Shown piece by piece: positions 20,625-30,291 of a stretch of DNA of 64,000 nucleotides. The stretch lies in NCBI RefSeq assembly GCF_002277895.1, contig NZ_CP022998.1, positions 2,213,501-2,277,500 of the forward strand. The letters are read 5' to 3'. The first letter of the stretch is position 1; the number at the start of each line of letters is the position of its first letter. Both the position numbers and the translations under genes were made by a program. The DNA comes from Rhizobium sp. 11515TR. GTDB taxonomy: Bacteria; Pseudomonadota; Alphaproteobacteria; Rhizobiales; Rhizobiaceae. The notes beneath the pieces were generated by a model. It made no database searches. It saw nothing but the letters and a program-made list of their open reading frames with translations, and was not told where the DNA came from.

Positions 20625-21266
20625 GGAACTAGAAGCCGTAGCCGGCTTGCGTGCTGCCCGTCGCCTTTCCATCATGATCGGCCGGTAGGATCTGTAGAGG
20701 ATCATGGCGATCAGCAGGCCGATATAGATGAACTGCTCCACGGATAGCACCTTAGTCGATAGCGCGAAGTGCAGGGCACCACAGGCGGCGATGATATAGA
20801 CGAGGCGATGCAGCCAGATCCATTTCTTGCCGAGACGCTTGATCGAGAAATTGTTCGACGTCACGGCCAAAGCCAGCAGCATGACAAGTCCTGCCATGCC
20901 GAACATGATGAAGGGCCGCTTCAGCACATCATCGACGACGGCCTGTACGTCCAGCGCCTGGTCTAGGACCATATAGACCGTCAGATGCATCAGCGCGTAA
21001 TAGAAGCAAAGCAGGCCGAGCGCGCGGCGATAGCGCAGATAGTTCCAGCCAAAGAGATCGCGAAGCGGCGTGACCGCAAGCGTCAAAAGCAGAAAGCGGA
21101 TCGCCCATAGCCCCAAGAATAGCTCGAACGTCTTGACGGCATCGGCGCCGAGCTGATCCGTCGCCCCGAGATAGAATTCCCAGGCGGCCGGTAAAAGCCC
21201 GACAGCGTAGAGCGCCCAGACGGAGGCGGGCTGCCAGCGCTTGGGAAGAGCGAAGGAGAAAGCCAT
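20613..21266 (-). CDS. msrQ: MsrQ, heme-binding membrane subunit of methionine sulfoxide reductase
   Basis: A 217-residue six-helix membrane protein of the MsrQ (YedZ) family. Conserved heme-ligand histidines lie in YALMHLTVYMV and WIWLHRLVYI. It passes electrons from the quinone pool to the periplasmic catalytic subunit MsrP. Its start overlaps the msrP stop by one base, so the two are cotranslated. Confidence 0.93.
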   Translation of the reverse strand: MAFSFALPKRWQPASVWALYAVGLLPAAWEFYLGATDQLGADAVKTFELFLGLWAIRFLLLTLAVTPLRDLFGWNYLRYRRALGLLCFYYALMHLTVYMVLDQALDVQAVVDDVLKRPFIMFGMAGLVMLLALAVTSNNFSIKRLGKKWIWLHRLVYIIAACGALHFALSTKVLSVEQFIYIGLLIAMILYRSYRPIMMERRRAARKPATASSSRAA

Positions 21267-22216
21267 CAGAAATTCACCTTGAGGTCCATGCCGCTATAGA
21301 GACTGGCGACCTGATCGGCGTAGCCGTTGAAGGGCAGGGTGGGGTGGCGGTTGGAGCCGAAAAAGCCGCCTTCGCCGATGCGCCGTTCGGTCGCCTGGCT
21401 CCAGCGCGGATGATCGACGGCCGGATTGACGTTGGCATAGAAGCCATATTCCTGGCTGTTGGTCGCCTGCCATGTGTTCAGCGGCTGCTTGTCGGTGAGC
21501 GTGATGCGGACGATCGACTTGATGCCCTTGAAGCCATATTTCCAGGGCACGACGAGCCGGATCGGCGCGCCGTTCTGGTTCGGCAGGGTTTCACCATAAA
21601 GGCCGACGGCAAGCAGCGTCAGCGGATTGCGCGCCTCATCCAGGCGCAGGCCCTCGACATAGGGCCAGTTCAGCGATTGCAGCAGGCCCGACTGCCCTGG
21701 CATTTCTTCCGGCCGCACCACGGTCTCGAAGGCCACATATTTGGCGCTCCCCTGCGGCTCCACCTTGTCGAGCAGGGCAGAGAGCTGGAAACCATCCCAC
21801 GGAATGACCATCGACCAGGCTTCGACGCAGCGCATGCGATAGACCCGCTCTTCGGGCGGAAACTCCTTGGTCAGCGCATCGACATCGAACGTGCCGGGCT
21901 TGTTGACCATGCCGTCGACCTTGATTGTCCAGGGACGTGGCTTGAACTTGCCCGACAGGCTGGCCGGATCAGCCTTGTCGAGGCCGAATTCGTAGAAATT
22001 ATTGTAGGTGGTGACGTCCTTGATCGGCGTCAGCTTCTCATTGACCGTATAATTGCTCTTGGTCGCCGTCAGCGCTTCAGCGAAGGCCACCTTGCCGCCG
22101 ATAGCCGCCATGCCGATGCCGGCCGCTGCGGCCGTCAAGAAGTCGCGGCGCTTCAGATAGATCGAGCGGGGCGTGATCTCGGAGGATGCGATTTTCGGCG
22201 GGCGATAGGCGGCCAT
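21266..22216 (-). CDS. msrP: MsrP, periplasmic molybdoenzyme for methionine sulfoxide repair
   Basis: A 316-residue molybdopterin oxidoreductase. The N terminus carries a Tat signal ([12 protein letters not shown], about residues 23-34). The molybdenum-ligand cysteine lies in [15 protein letters not shown]. MsrP reduces oxidised methionines in periplasmic proteins using electrons from MsrQ, encoded directly downstream. AAAGGAA precedes the ATG. Confidence 0.94.
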   Translation of the reverse strand: MAAYRPPKIASSEITPRSIYLKRRDFLTAAAAGIGMAAIGGKVAFAEALTATKSNYTVNEKLTPIKDVTTYNNFYEFGLDKADPASLSGKFKPRPWTIKVDGMVNKPGTFDVDALTKEFPPEERVYRMRCVEAWSMVIPWDGFQLSALLDKVEPQGSAKYVAFETVVRPEEMPGQSGLLQSLNWPYVEGLRLDEARNPLTLLAVGLYGETLPNQNGAPIRLVVPWKYGFKGIKSIVRITLTDKQPLNTWQATNSQEYGFYANVNPAVDHPRWSQATERRIGEGGFFGSNRHPTLPFNGYADQVASLYSGMDLKVNF

Positions 22217-22555
22217 GAAACAATTCCTTTATGCGATAGCTGCTTCGATATGAGCGATACGCAACGGACACGGGTTTTGTTACACTCTTAGGCAGGCATT
22301 TCTTTGGAAGTGAAAGCAACTTTTTGTGTGCGCTTGCGATCGGGCCGTTTCGTTCCCAACTTTGGTCAAGCGACTTGTTTGCTTGGACGCGGCCCCTTGC
22401 CCGGCAGCGTACCGGATTCGCTCGAGTTGATAGTGACAGTACTGCACGATTGGATTAGGACAATTCCAAAAAGCGGAGTTGCCGGCGCTTTTTGGCCTGA
22501 AATCCTTGGCCGATGCCCGACGCCGCACAATTTCCAGGATGACGAGGAAGACACC
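22217..22555. other. Divergent intergenic region msrP/ilvD
   Basis: These 339 bases separate two divergent operons. No riboswitch fold, leader peptide or clear attenuator was recognised. The ilvD frame stays open upstream to 22304, but that stretch looks non-coding. Promoters for both directions must lie here; none was convincing by eye. Confidence 0.4.
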
Positions 22556-24394
22556 ATGCCAGCTTATCGTTCCAGAACAACCACCCACGGCCGCAACATG
22601 GCCGGCGCGCGCGGCCTTTGGCGTGCGACGGGTATGAAGGACAGCGATTTCGGCAAGCCTATCATTGCGGTGGTCAACTCCTTCACCCAGTTCGTGCCCG
22701 GCCACGTCCACCTCAAGGATCTCGGCCAGCTGGTCGCGCGCGAGATCGAAGCGGCCGGCGGTGTTGCGAAGGAATTCAATACCATCGCCGTCGACGACGG
22801 CATCGCCATGGGTCATGACGGCATGCTCTATTCGCTGCCCTCGCGCGAGCTGATCGCCGACAGCGTCGAATACATGGTCAACGCCCATTGCGCCGACGCC
22901 ATGGTCTGCATCTCCAACTGCGACAAGATCACCCCCGGCATGCTGATGGCCTCGTTGCGCCTGAACATTCCAACTGTTTTCGTGTCCGGCGGTCCGATGG
23001 AGGCCGGCAAGGTCGTCCTACACGGCAAGAAGCATGCGCTCGATCTCGTCGACGCCATGGTTGCCGCCGCCGACGACAAGATCAGCGATGAGGATGTCCA
23101 GGTCATCGAGCGCTCCGCCTGTCCGACCTGCGGCTCGTGCTCGGGCATGTTCACGGCCAATTCCATGAACTGCCTGACCGAAGCGCTCGGCCTGTCGCTG
23201 CCGGGCAACGGCTCGACGCTTGCCACCCACGCCGACCGCAAGCGCCTCTTCGTCGAAGCCGGCCACCTGATCGTCGATCTTGCCCGCCGCTATTACGAGC
23301 AGGAGGATGCGTCGATCCTGCCGCGTTCGGTCGCTTCCAAACAGGCTTTCGAGAATGCCATGGCGCTTGATATCGCCATGGGTGGCTCGACCAACACGGT
23401 TTTGCACATTCTGGCCGCCGCGCATGAAGGCGAAGTCGATTTCACAATGGCCGACATCGATGCGCTCTCGCGCCGCGTACCGTGCCTCTCCAAGGTTGCA
23501 CCGGCAAAGAACGACGTTCACATGGAAGACGTGCATCGCGCCGGCGGCATCATGTCGATCCTCGGCGAGCTCGATAAGGGCGGTCTCATCAACCGCGATT
23601 GCCCGACGGTGCATTCCGAAACGATCGGCGATGCCATCGATCGCTGGGACATCACCCGCACCAACAGCGAGACGGTGCGCGAATTCTTCCGCGCGGCTCC
23701 TGGCGGCATTCCGACCCAGGTTGCCTTCAGCCAGAACGCCCGATGGGAGGAGCTCGACACCGATCGCGAGAAGGGCGTCATCCGTTCCGTCGAGCATCCC
23801 TTCTCCAAGGATGGCGGTCTGGCCGTCCTCAAGGGCAATCTGGCGCTCGATGGCTGCATCGTGAAGACGGCCGGCGTCGATGAATCGATCCTGAAGTTCT
23901 CCGGCCCGGCCAAGGTCTTCGAAAGCCAAGACGCAGCCGTCAAAGGCATCCTCAACAACGAGATCAAGGCCGGCGACGTTGTCGTCATCCGCTACGAAGG
24001 CCCGAAGGGCGGCCCCGGCATGCAGGAAATGCTCTATCCGACGAGCTATCTGAAGTCGAAGGGCCTCGGCAAGGCCTGCGCGCTGATCACCGATGGCCGC
24101 TTCTCCGGCGGCACCTCGGGCCTGTCGATCGGGCACGTATCGCCCGAAGCGGCCAATGGCGGCACGATCGGCTTGGTGCGCGAAGGCGACATGATCGATA
24201 TCGACATCCCGAACCGTATCATCAGCCTGCGTGTCGATGACAAGGAACTTGCCGCTCGCCGTGAAGCCCAGAATGCCAAGGGCTGGCATCCGGCGGAAGT
24301 GCGCAAGCGTAACGTCACCACGGCCTTGAAGGCTTATGCCGCTTTCGCAACCAGTGCTGACCGCGGCGCTGTTCGCGATCTGGGTGGAAAGTAA
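22556..24394 (+). CDS. ilvD: Dihydroxy-acid dehydratase
   Basis: A 612-residue IlvD of the long form. It converts 2,3-dihydroxy-isovalerate and its homologue to the 2-keto acids of valine and isoleucine synthesis. Iron-sulfur ligands are visible in CDKITPG (about residue 123) and [18 protein letters not shown] (about 192-209). The start was set at 22556 ([14 protein letters not shown]), the conserved family start, with GAGGAAG upstream. It is a single-gene unit here. Confidence 0.95.
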   Translation: MPAYRSRTTTHGRNMAGARGLWRATGMKDSDFGKPIIAVVNSFTQFVPGHVHLKDLGQLVAREIEAAGGVAKEFNTIAVDDGIAMGHDGMLYSLPSRELIADSVEYMVNAHCADAMVCISNCDKITPGMLMASLRLNIPTVFVSGGPMEAGKVVLHGKKHALDLVDAMVAAADDKISDEDVQVIERSACPTCGSCSGMFTANSMNCLTEALGLSLPGNGSTLATHADRKRLFVEAGHLIVDLARRYYEQEDASILPRSVASKQAFENAMALDIAMGGSTNTVLHILAAAHEGEVDFTMADIDALSRRVPCLSKVAPAKNDVHMEDVHRAGGIMSILGELDKGGLINRDCPTVHSETIGDAIDRWDITRTNSETVREFFRAAPGGIPTQVAFSQNARWEELDTDREKGVIRSVEHPFSKDGGLAVLKGNLALDGCIVKTAGVDESILKFSGPAKVFESQDAAVKGILNNEIKAGDVVVIRYEGPKGGPGMQEMLYPTSYLKSKGLGKACALITDGRFSGGTSGLSIGHVSPEAANGGTIGLVREGDMIDIDIPNRIISLRVDDKELAARREAQNAKGWHPAEVRKRNVTTALKAYAAFATSADRGAVRDLGGK

Positions 24395-24399
24395 CTAGA

Positions 24400-24570
24400 C
24401 ACCTTCACCCCGTAAAACGGGGAGAAGGTGGACTCGAACGGACGAGCGGAGCTCGGCCGCGAGAGGACGGATGAGGGGCTTCTCGAATTCCATCGCGATG
24501 GTACAGCTTGCCTGTTCCTGCGGTAGCCCCTCACCCTAACCCTCTCCCCGCAGGCGGGGAGAGGGTACTT
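24400..24570. repeat. Mosaic palindromic intergenic repeat (RIME-like)
   Basis: The gap after ilvD carries an imperfect palindrome around CCCCGTAAAACGGGG at its left, and at its right a perfect hairpin CCCTCTCCCCGC/GCGGGGAGAGGG separated by AG. The CCCTCACCCTAACCCTCTCC string is the hallmark of the abundant intergenic mosaic elements in Rhizobium genomes. A possible effect on mRNA ends is inference. Confidence 0.75.
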
Positions 24571-24607
24571 ATTCGGCGAAAGCCGTTAAGCCATTCAAAC
24601 CAAGCTC

Positions 24608-24955
24608 TTACAGCGGCCGATTGATCTGCTTGTAGGCGTCATTCAGCTCTTTCTGACGTTCCTGATACGAAGAGGTCAGGCACGCCACATCCGCTCCGCA
24701 AGCCTGCCGCTTCTTCAGCCATTCGGTCTGCTGGTCCTGCATCGTGCCACGCGCACCCATGGCAAGCAGCCCCGAAAGCAGATCGAAGGTCGTCACCATT
24801 CTCACGTCGGCATCGTTGAGAGCCCTCACATCGCAGATCGTCTTCTCGTCCGGCTTCAGGTTCTGCGCCTCGCAATCGAAGCTGGCGGCGTGTGAGGCAC
24901 CGGCCATTCCCAGCGAGGCGAGGAAAGTGGCAGCGGCAAGATGATTCAATCGCAT
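24608..24955 (-). CDS. DUF1311 / LprI-like periplasmic protein
   Basis: A 115-residue secreted protein. The start at 24955 was chosen because AAGGGAA lies six bases upstream and a clean signal peptide follows (cleavage after about SHA, residue 23). Four cysteines and the pattern QQTEWLKKRQACGADVACL match the LprI/DUF1311 fold, some members of which inhibit lysozyme. It is divergent from the DegP-like gene. The function remains a guess. Confidence 0.78.
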   Translation of the reverse strand: MRLNHLAAATFLASLGMAGASHAASFDCEAQNLKPDEKTICDVRALNDADVRMVTTFDLLSGLLAMGARGTMQDQQTEWLKKRQACGADVACLTSSYQERQKELNDAYKQINRPL

Positions 24956-25130
24956 GTCTGGTTCCCTTTTGACGATTTCCAACGCGAAATGCATGACAGC
25001 ATGTTTTTGTTCATCGAGCCTGTTTTTTATCGTCGCCAACTTCCATTTATGCTTCATGGTTCCGCCCTCTTTTCTTTCTAGCGTCGGGCGCTACAACGTT
25101 GTTTAAAGAGCATTAAAAAGGGAAATTTCC

Positions 25131-26534
25131 ATGCATGTCCTCCTGAAGCGCACTGCCGTTTCGATGATTGCCCTCGTCATGGCGATGCCGCTTTCCGCTG
25201 AGGCTCAAACGGCAAAGACGCTGCCGCAAAGCCAGACGCAGATGCAGCTTTCCTTCGCTCCGCTGGTCAAGCAGACCTCTGGCGCCGTGGTGAATGTCTA
25301 TGCCGAGCGTGTTGTGCAGCGTCAGTCGCCTTTCGCCGGCGATCCCTTCTTCGAGCAGTTTTTCGGCCAGCGCATGCCGAATCGCACCGAGAAGCAATCA
25401 TCGCTGGGTTCCGGCGTGATCGTGGAGGCGAATGGCACTGTCATCACCAACAACCACGTCGTCGACGGCGCTGACGACATCAAGATCGCGCTTTCGGACG
25501 GCCGCGAATTTCCCTGCAAGGTCGTTCTGAAAGACGATCGCGTCGATCTCGCAGTCTTGAAGATCCAGTCGAAGAACGAGAGCTTCCCGGTTCTGCCGCT
25601 CGGTAATTCCGACGGCATTGAGGTCGGCGATCTCGTGCTTGCGATCGGCAATCCCTTCGGCGTCGGGCAGACGGTAACGAGCGGCATCGTCTCGGCGCTC
25701 GCCCGCAACCAGGTCAAGAACGAGGTCGGTTTCTTCATCCAGACCGATGCTTCGATCAACCCCGGCAATTCGGGCGGCGCGCTCGTCAACATGACTGGCG
25801 AGCTGATCGGGCTGAATACGGCGATCTTCTCTCAGGGCGGCGGCTCCAATGGTATTGGCTTTGCGATCCCGGCCAATCTGGTCAAAGTCTTCCTCGCCGC
25901 TGCCGATCGTGGCGACAAGGCCTTCGAGCGCCCGTATATCGGCGCCTCCTTCGAGCCGGTGACATCCGATGTCGCCGAAGCACTCGGCCTCGACAAGGTA
26001 CGCGGTGCATTGGTGACGAAGGTGGTCGATGGCGGACCTGCAGCCAAGGCCGGCCTCAAGCCTGGCGAGGTGATTACGGCGCTGAACAACATCTCCATCG
26101 AACATCCCGATGCGCTCGGCTATCGTCTGACAACGGCCGGTCTCGGTGCGACGGTGGCATTGACGGTGCTCGACAATGGGAAGGAGCATCAGGCCACGAT
26201 GACGCTCGCCGCCGCGCCCGAATCCACGCCGCGTGACGAGCGGGTGATCGAGGGCAACAATCCCTTCTCCGGCGCGACCGTTGCCAATCTTTCGCCGCGG
26301 GTTGCCGATGACCTGCATATGCCGCCGGATTCTTCAGGTGTCGTCATCGAAAGCCTGAAGCCGAATTCGCCGGCCGACCGGCTTGGATTTGCCGCCCGCG
26401 ATATCGTCATTTCCATCAACGGGGTGGCGATCAACACGACGGAAATCCTTCAGAAGACCGTCACCTCAAACCCTAGTTTCTGGCGTGTCGAGATCGAGCG
26501 CGACGGCCAGCGTATCAGGCAGTTCTTCCGATGA
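25131..26534 (+). CDS. DegP/DegQ-like periplasmic serine protease
   Basis: A 467-residue HtrA-family protease. It has a signal peptide (residues 1-25), a trypsin-like domain with triad His109 (NNHVVDGA), Asp139 (RVDLAVLK) and Ser214 (NPGNSGGAL), then two PDZ domains (about 255-350 and 380-465). It degrades or refolds damaged envelope proteins. Its stop overlaps the rarA start (ATGA), an odd pairing of a periplasmic protease with a cytoplasmic replication factor that recurs in rhizobia. Confidence 0.93.
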   Translation: MHVLLKRTAVSMIALVMAMPLSAEAQTAKTLPQSQTQMQLSFAPLVKQTSGAVVNVYAERVVQRQSPFAGDPFFEQFFGQRMPNRTEKQSSLGSGVIVEANGTVITNNHVVDGADDIKIALSDGREFPCKVVLKDDRVDLAVLKIQSKNESFPVLPLGNSDGIEVGDLVLAIGNPFGVGQTVTSGIVSALARNQVKNEVGFFIQTDASINPGNSGGALVNMTGELIGLNTAIFSQGGGSNGIGFAIPANLVKVFLAAADRGDKAFERPYIGASFEPVTSDVAEALGLDKVRGALVTKVVDGGPAAKAGLKPGEVITALNNISIEHPDALGYRLTTAGLGATVALTVLDNGKEHQATMTLAAAPESTPRDERVIEGNNPFSGATVANLSPRVADDLHMPPDSSGVVIESLKPNSPADRLGFAARDIVISINGVAINTTEILQKTVTSNPSFWRVEIERDGQRIRQFFR

Positions 26535-27847
26535 GTGATGACCTGTTTGCACCGCGGATACCGGAAGAAGTCGCCAACAAGCGGCCTCTGGCCGATCGTT
26601 TGCGGCCGCAAACATTGGCTGAAGTCACCGGTCAGGAACATTTGACCGGTGAGGACGGCGTGCTGCGCCGGATGATCGAGGCGGGTTCACTGGGATCGAT
26701 GATCTTCTGGGGACCGCCCGGAACCGGCAAGACGACGGTTGCAAGGCTTCTTTCGGGCGAGGCGGGGCTCGCCTTTGAGCAGATTTCAGCAATCTTCTCC
26801 GGCGTCGCCGATCTGAAGAAAGTGTTCGAGGCGGCACGTCTGCGCCGCATGGATGGCCGCCAGACCCTGCTATTCGTCGACGAGATTCATCGCTTCAATC
26901 GCGCCCAGCAGGATAGCTTCCTGCCTGTGATGGAAGACGGCACCGTCATTCTTGTCGGGGCGACGACGGAGAATCCCTCTTTCGAACTCAACGCCGCTCT
27001 TCTCTCCCGCGCCCGTGTCCTGACCTTCCATTCGCATGATGAGGAGAGCCTCGAAGAACTGCTGCGCCGCGCCGAAACGGTGGAAGGCAAGCCGCTGCCG
27101 CTGACGGAGGATGCTCGCGCCAGCCTGATCCGCATGGCCGACGGCGATGGCCGTTCGGTGCTGACGCTGGCCGAAGAGGTCTGGCGTGCCGCGCGCAAGG
27201 ACGAGCTTTTCGATCCTGACATGCTGGTCAAGATCGTCCAGCGCCGCGCGCCCGTCTATGACAAGGCGCAGGATGGGCACTACAATTTGATATCGGCGCT
27301 GCATAAGTCGGTTCGTGGCTCCGATCCGGATGCCGCGCTCTATTATCTCGCCCGCATGTTCGATGCCGGCGAAGATCCTCTGTATCTAGGGCGTCGGCTG
27401 GTGCGCATGGCGGTGGAGGATATCGGCCTTGCCGATCCGCAGGCTCTCGTCATCTGCAATGCCGCAAAGGACGCCTATGATTATCTGGGGTCGCCGGAAG
27501 GTGAATTGGCGCTGGCGCAGGCCTGCGTCTATCTCGCGACCGCACCGAAATCCAATGCCGTCTACACGGCCTTCAAGGCTGCGACCCAGGCCGCCAAGCA
27601 GAACGGTTCGCTTCTGCCGCCCAAGCATATCCTCAATGCACCGACCAAGCTGATGCGGACCGAAGGCTACGGCGACGGTTATCGCTACGATCATGATGAG
27701 CCGGATGCCTTTTCAGGCCAGAATTACTTTCCGGAGAAGATGGGTCGCCAGACCTTCTATGATCCGCCGGAGCGCGGTTTCGAGCGGGAAATTCGTAAAA
27801 GGCTGGATTGGTGGTCGAAGCTGCGCAAGGAGCGTGGCGAGAGCTAG
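26531..27847 (+). CDS. rarA: Replication-associated recombination ATPase RarA (MgsA)
   Basis: A 438-residue AAA+ ATPase of the RarA/WRNIP1 family. The Walker A motif is GPPGTGKTT (about residues 60-68) and Walker B is LLFVDEIH (about 115-122). The C-terminal MgsA tetramerisation domain starts near residue 260 with KSVRGSDPDAALYYLARM. It acts at stalled replication forks with SSB. It overlaps the upstream protease gene by four bases. Confidence 0.94.
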   Translation: MSDDLFAPRIPEEVANKRPLADRLRPQTLAEVTGQEHLTGEDGVLRRMIEAGSLGSMIFWGPPGTGKTTVARLLSGEAGLAFEQISAIFSGVADLKKVFEAARLRRMDGRQTLLFVDEIHRFNRAQQDSFLPVMEDGTVILVGATTENPSFELNAALLSRARVLTFHSHDEESLEELLRRAETVEGKPLPLTEDARASLIRMADGDGRSVLTLAEEVWRAARKDELFDPDMLVKIVQRRAPVYDKAQDGHYNLISALHKSVRGSDPDAALYYLARMFDAGEDPLYLGRRLVRMAVEDIGLADPQALVICNAAKDAYDYLGSPEGELALAQACVYLATAPKSNAVYTAFKAATQAAKQNGSLLPPKHILNAPTKLMRTEGYGDGYRYDHDEPDAFSGQNYFPEKMGRQTFYDPPERGFEREIRKRLDWWSKLRKERGES

Positions 27848-27881
27848 TCCATATATATCACCTGGCGGTGACGGATTGCCG

Positions 27882-28190
27882 CTATGCTTTTTGCATGCGT
27901 GGAACGGTTACCCTGTCTACCATTTTGACGCTCGATTCCGCCAGGCTCTTATGACCTTCCATATCGACCACCAGATGCCAATGGCCGGCCTCCGGAATGA
28001 CCAGCCGTATCGGCGATTTCTTGGCAACACCGCCGAGAAACTGGTGCTTCAGCGTTTCGGTGAAGCGCTCGAAATTCGAGCTATTCATCAGCCTGACATT
28101 GGCAATGGCGGAGAGGGTGATTTCGATCACCGTTCCGGCGTGCTGCTCTTTGAGGTCGTAGTGGCTGTAGCGGAAGGCAGGCTTCGACAT
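27882..28190 (-). CDS. DUF1883 domain protein
   Basis: A 102-residue protein starting MSKPAFRYSHYDLKEQHAGT. The spacing and the conserved GHWHLVVDMEGH segment match the DUF1883 family, which is found mostly in alphaproteobacteria and has no known role. The start at 28190 follows an in-frame open stretch that looks non-coding. Confidence 0.8.
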   Translation of the reverse strand: MSKPAFRYSHYDLKEQHAGTVIEITLSAIANVRLMNSSNFERFTETLKHQFLGGVAKKSPIRLVIPEAGHWHLVVDMEGHKSLAESSVKMVDRVTVPRMQKA

Positions 28191-28285
28191 GGCTTTCTGT
28201 TCTTTAGATATCTGGCCGGAAGCGTACCTTAAGGCGGTTAAGGAAGAGTTCGGCGGGATATTGTCGAAGCCTGCCAACGGCAAAT

Positions 28286-28555
28286 TCAGTGCAGATTGGA
28301 CGAGGCGGGGGCAAAGCCATCGAGGTCGAGGGTGGTACCTTCCGGTGCCAGGCAAATGTCGGCCGGATTGTGATTGCATTCTTCAGCAGCGAAGTGCAGG
28401 GCGGCGGCTTCATTTCGGAACAGGCCGCCAACGAGGCCTTGCCGGTCCTGAACGATCCAGCTGCCGCGGCGGTCACGGCCGATGATGAAGCGCGCCGGCG
28501 CCGGAGCGAGCGGGCTGTGAGCCGAGCGGCGGGGAAGATGCTGTGCGTTTGCCAT
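28286..28555 (-). CDS. Small hypothetical protein
   Basis: An 89-residue protein. A central block (RFIIGRDRRGSWIVQDRQG followed by an alanine-rich helix with EECNHNPADI) resembles short beta-alpha proteins of the DUF2188 kind, but the match is weak. It lies between two other short minus-strand genes. No function is proposed. Confidence 0.6.
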   Translation of the reverse strand: MANAQHLPRRSAHSPLAPAPARFIIGRDRRGSWIVQDRQGLVGGLFRNEAAALHFAAEECNHNPADICLAPEGTTLDLDGFAPASSNLH

Positions 28556-28587
28556 TGTTATTTCCTCTTGGATCTCTTCGATTTCAC

Positions 28588-28785
28588 TCAGTGTCCGGTC
28601 AGATACAGCGCCATTTGCAGAACGGCAGCGATCAGGATGACAAGTCCGAGGCGCGGAGCAACGGAGCGAATTCCGTCCAGCAATGAGTCCGAAGAGAAGG
28701 GCCGCTCGTTGCGCGCAAACGCGGCGGCACGAGAGCGTTGGAGAGGGTCGGCGGATAGCCCGGCATGCGTATGGCGTGACATCAT
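28588..28785 (-). CDS. Small protein with a C-terminal membrane helix
   Basis: A 65-residue protein with one hydrophobic helix at the C terminus (about residues 45-63, LGLVILIAAVLQMALYL). The ATG at 28785 was chosen because AAAGGA lies directly upstream. It appears to be a tail-anchored rhizobial hypothetical; no family was recognised. Confidence 0.55.
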   Translation of the reverse strand: MMSRHTHAGLSADPLQRSRAAAFARNERPFSSDSLLDGIRSVAPRLGLVILIAAVLQMALYLTGH

Positions 28786-28926
28786 AGTTCCTTTCAGTGT
28801 CACCAGCACCATGGGTCCGATAAGACCATTTCCGGTGCTACGCTGTTGAATCTAAGGGGGATCTGCTAGGTTTTCCATTCGCCTGAAATGGCAAAAATAT
28901 AAAAATCTCATAGAGATGAAGCGATT

Positions 28927-29868
28927 TCACAATCCAAGGCGATAGGCATGGCGCGAGGCAAACCGGCCGCTGCCGTCGAGTTGAAACGGGGCAATTGCCG
29001 CCTGGATGGCCGCGGCCGTCTCTGTCCCGATGCCGACCAATGGCAGGCGAACCTCCCCCTCGATATCTCTCACCAGTGACAGGGCATGCTTGACCGTCGC
29101 CGGTTCGCTTTCGCGGGCGAGCGCGCCGAACAAAGGCTGTAATCGCGCGTCGATGGATTGTGCCGCGCCGACATTGCCGCAAGCGGCCGAATGCTGCATC
29201 GATTGAAAGAGCCGCGGAACGATATTGGCAGCTCCCGAGAAGCAGCCATGACCGCCCGCGGCCGTGAAGCCGATTGCGCTGGCGTCGTTCGAGGTAAACA
29301 GGCCGAACCGCTCCGGCAGAAGGGGCCGCCAGACGTCGACGCGTGAGATGTCGCGACCGCCGTCGGCGATCCCGATAATCCCTCGAATTTCAGCAAGCCG
29401 CGCGACTGTTGCCGGAGCGAGATCGACGCCTGTATGCGCTGGCTGGTTATGAATGATGATGGGCAGTTCGGTCTGCGCCGCCAGCTGCTCGAAATGGTGG
29501 ACGATCCCTTTTTGCGTCGGCTTGGAATAATAGGGCACCGTTACCAAGGCTGCATCCGCGCCAAGGCGCTGTGCCTGTATCGTTTCCTCCTGGGTCGTCC
29601 TCGTGTCGTTGGTTCCGGTCGCGACGATGACGGGCACCTTGTCTTCCGAAAGCTCGATGCAGATTTCGATGGCGCGAATGCGCTCGGCCTCTGTCAGCGT
29701 CGGGCCTTCGCCAATCAGCGAACAGACGAGAAGCCCATCGATCCCGCTTAGCAACTGCCACTCGATATGGGCCATCATGTCGACGCCATCGAAAACGCCG
29801 TCGCGGAAAGGCGTGACAAGGGCGGTGATCGCACCGCCGATGCGCCTTCGAAAAGTCGGTCTACTCAT
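28927..29868 (-). CDS. DapA-family aldolase (dihydrodipicolinate synthase-like)
   Basis: A 313-residue TIM-barrel lyase of the DapA/N-acetylneuraminate lyase family. The GEGPTLT nucleophile-loop region, the YYSKPTQKGIVHHF tyrosine motif and a GIADGG segment are visible. The usual Schiff-base lysine motif (GIK followed by D or E) reads GIADGG here, so the lysine appears to be replaced by alanine. It is probably not the lysine-pathway DapA. The substrate is unknown. Confidence 0.8.
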   Translation of the reverse strand: MSRPTFRRRIGGAITALVTPFRDGVFDGVDMMAHIEWQLLSGIDGLLVCSLIGEGPTLTEAERIRAIEICIELSEDKVPVIVATGTNDTRTTQEETIQAQRLGADAALVTVPYYSKPTQKGIVHHFEQLAAQTELPIIIHNQPAHTGVDLAPATVARLAEIRGIIGIADGGRDISRVDVWRPLLPERFGLFTSNDASAIGFTAAGGHGCFSGAANIVPRLFQSMQHSAACGNVGAAQSIDARLQPLFGALARESEPATVKHALSLVRDIEGEVRLPLVGIGTETAAAIQAAIAPFQLDGSGRFASRHAYRLGL

Positions 29869-29880
29869 GTCTGTGAAATC

Positions 29881-30108
29881 TCAGAGGTAATGCAGCACGA
29901 TGAAGAGCTCGAGGGCGCCGAGCAGCAGCCCGAAGGCGAACATCGCCTGAAAGGTGCGCTTTTCCTGGACCTGGCGCGAATGAAGCGGGCGCTTGCGTGA
30001 TCTTTTCGCTGTTGCTGCCCGTGCTGCAACGCGATGATGCTTCTCATCGCTGTTATGAACGAGGACGCGGATGGATTCCGTAAGATTGGGGGCGTGCGTG
30101 TCGAGCAT
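29881..30108 (-). CDS. Small protein with a C-terminal membrane helix
   Basis: A 75-residue protein with an Arg/Lys-rich middle and one hydrophobic helix at the C terminus (about 55-74, FGLLLGALELFIVLHYL). It ends 12 bases before the DapA-like gene begins on the same strand. The ribosome binding site is weak, so the start is uncertain. No function is proposed. Confidence 0.5.
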   Translation of the reverse strand: MLDTHAPNLTESIRVLVHNSDEKHHRVAARAATAKRSRKRPLHSRQVQEKRTFQAMFAFGLLLGALELFIVLHYL

Positions 30109-30291
30109 GGGGGTCTATCTCCATATTCCACCGCAAGCGTAACGCCGGCCCCCATAGGAAATCCATTCGGAGTCAAAGACGAAGACGTAAGTGAAATATA
30201 AAGAACCGACATGTCCGGAGATCCTCCGGAAACTGGCACGGGGGACCGCTGCCGGAGGATTGAAAAACTATTTGGCGTAGTCGGCCGCCGC

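Noticed and set aside
22304..22555. N-terminal extension of IlvD
   Set aside because: The frame is open, but the family starts at [10 protein letters not shown] with a GAGGAAG site directly upstream, and the extra 84 codons have no conserved content.
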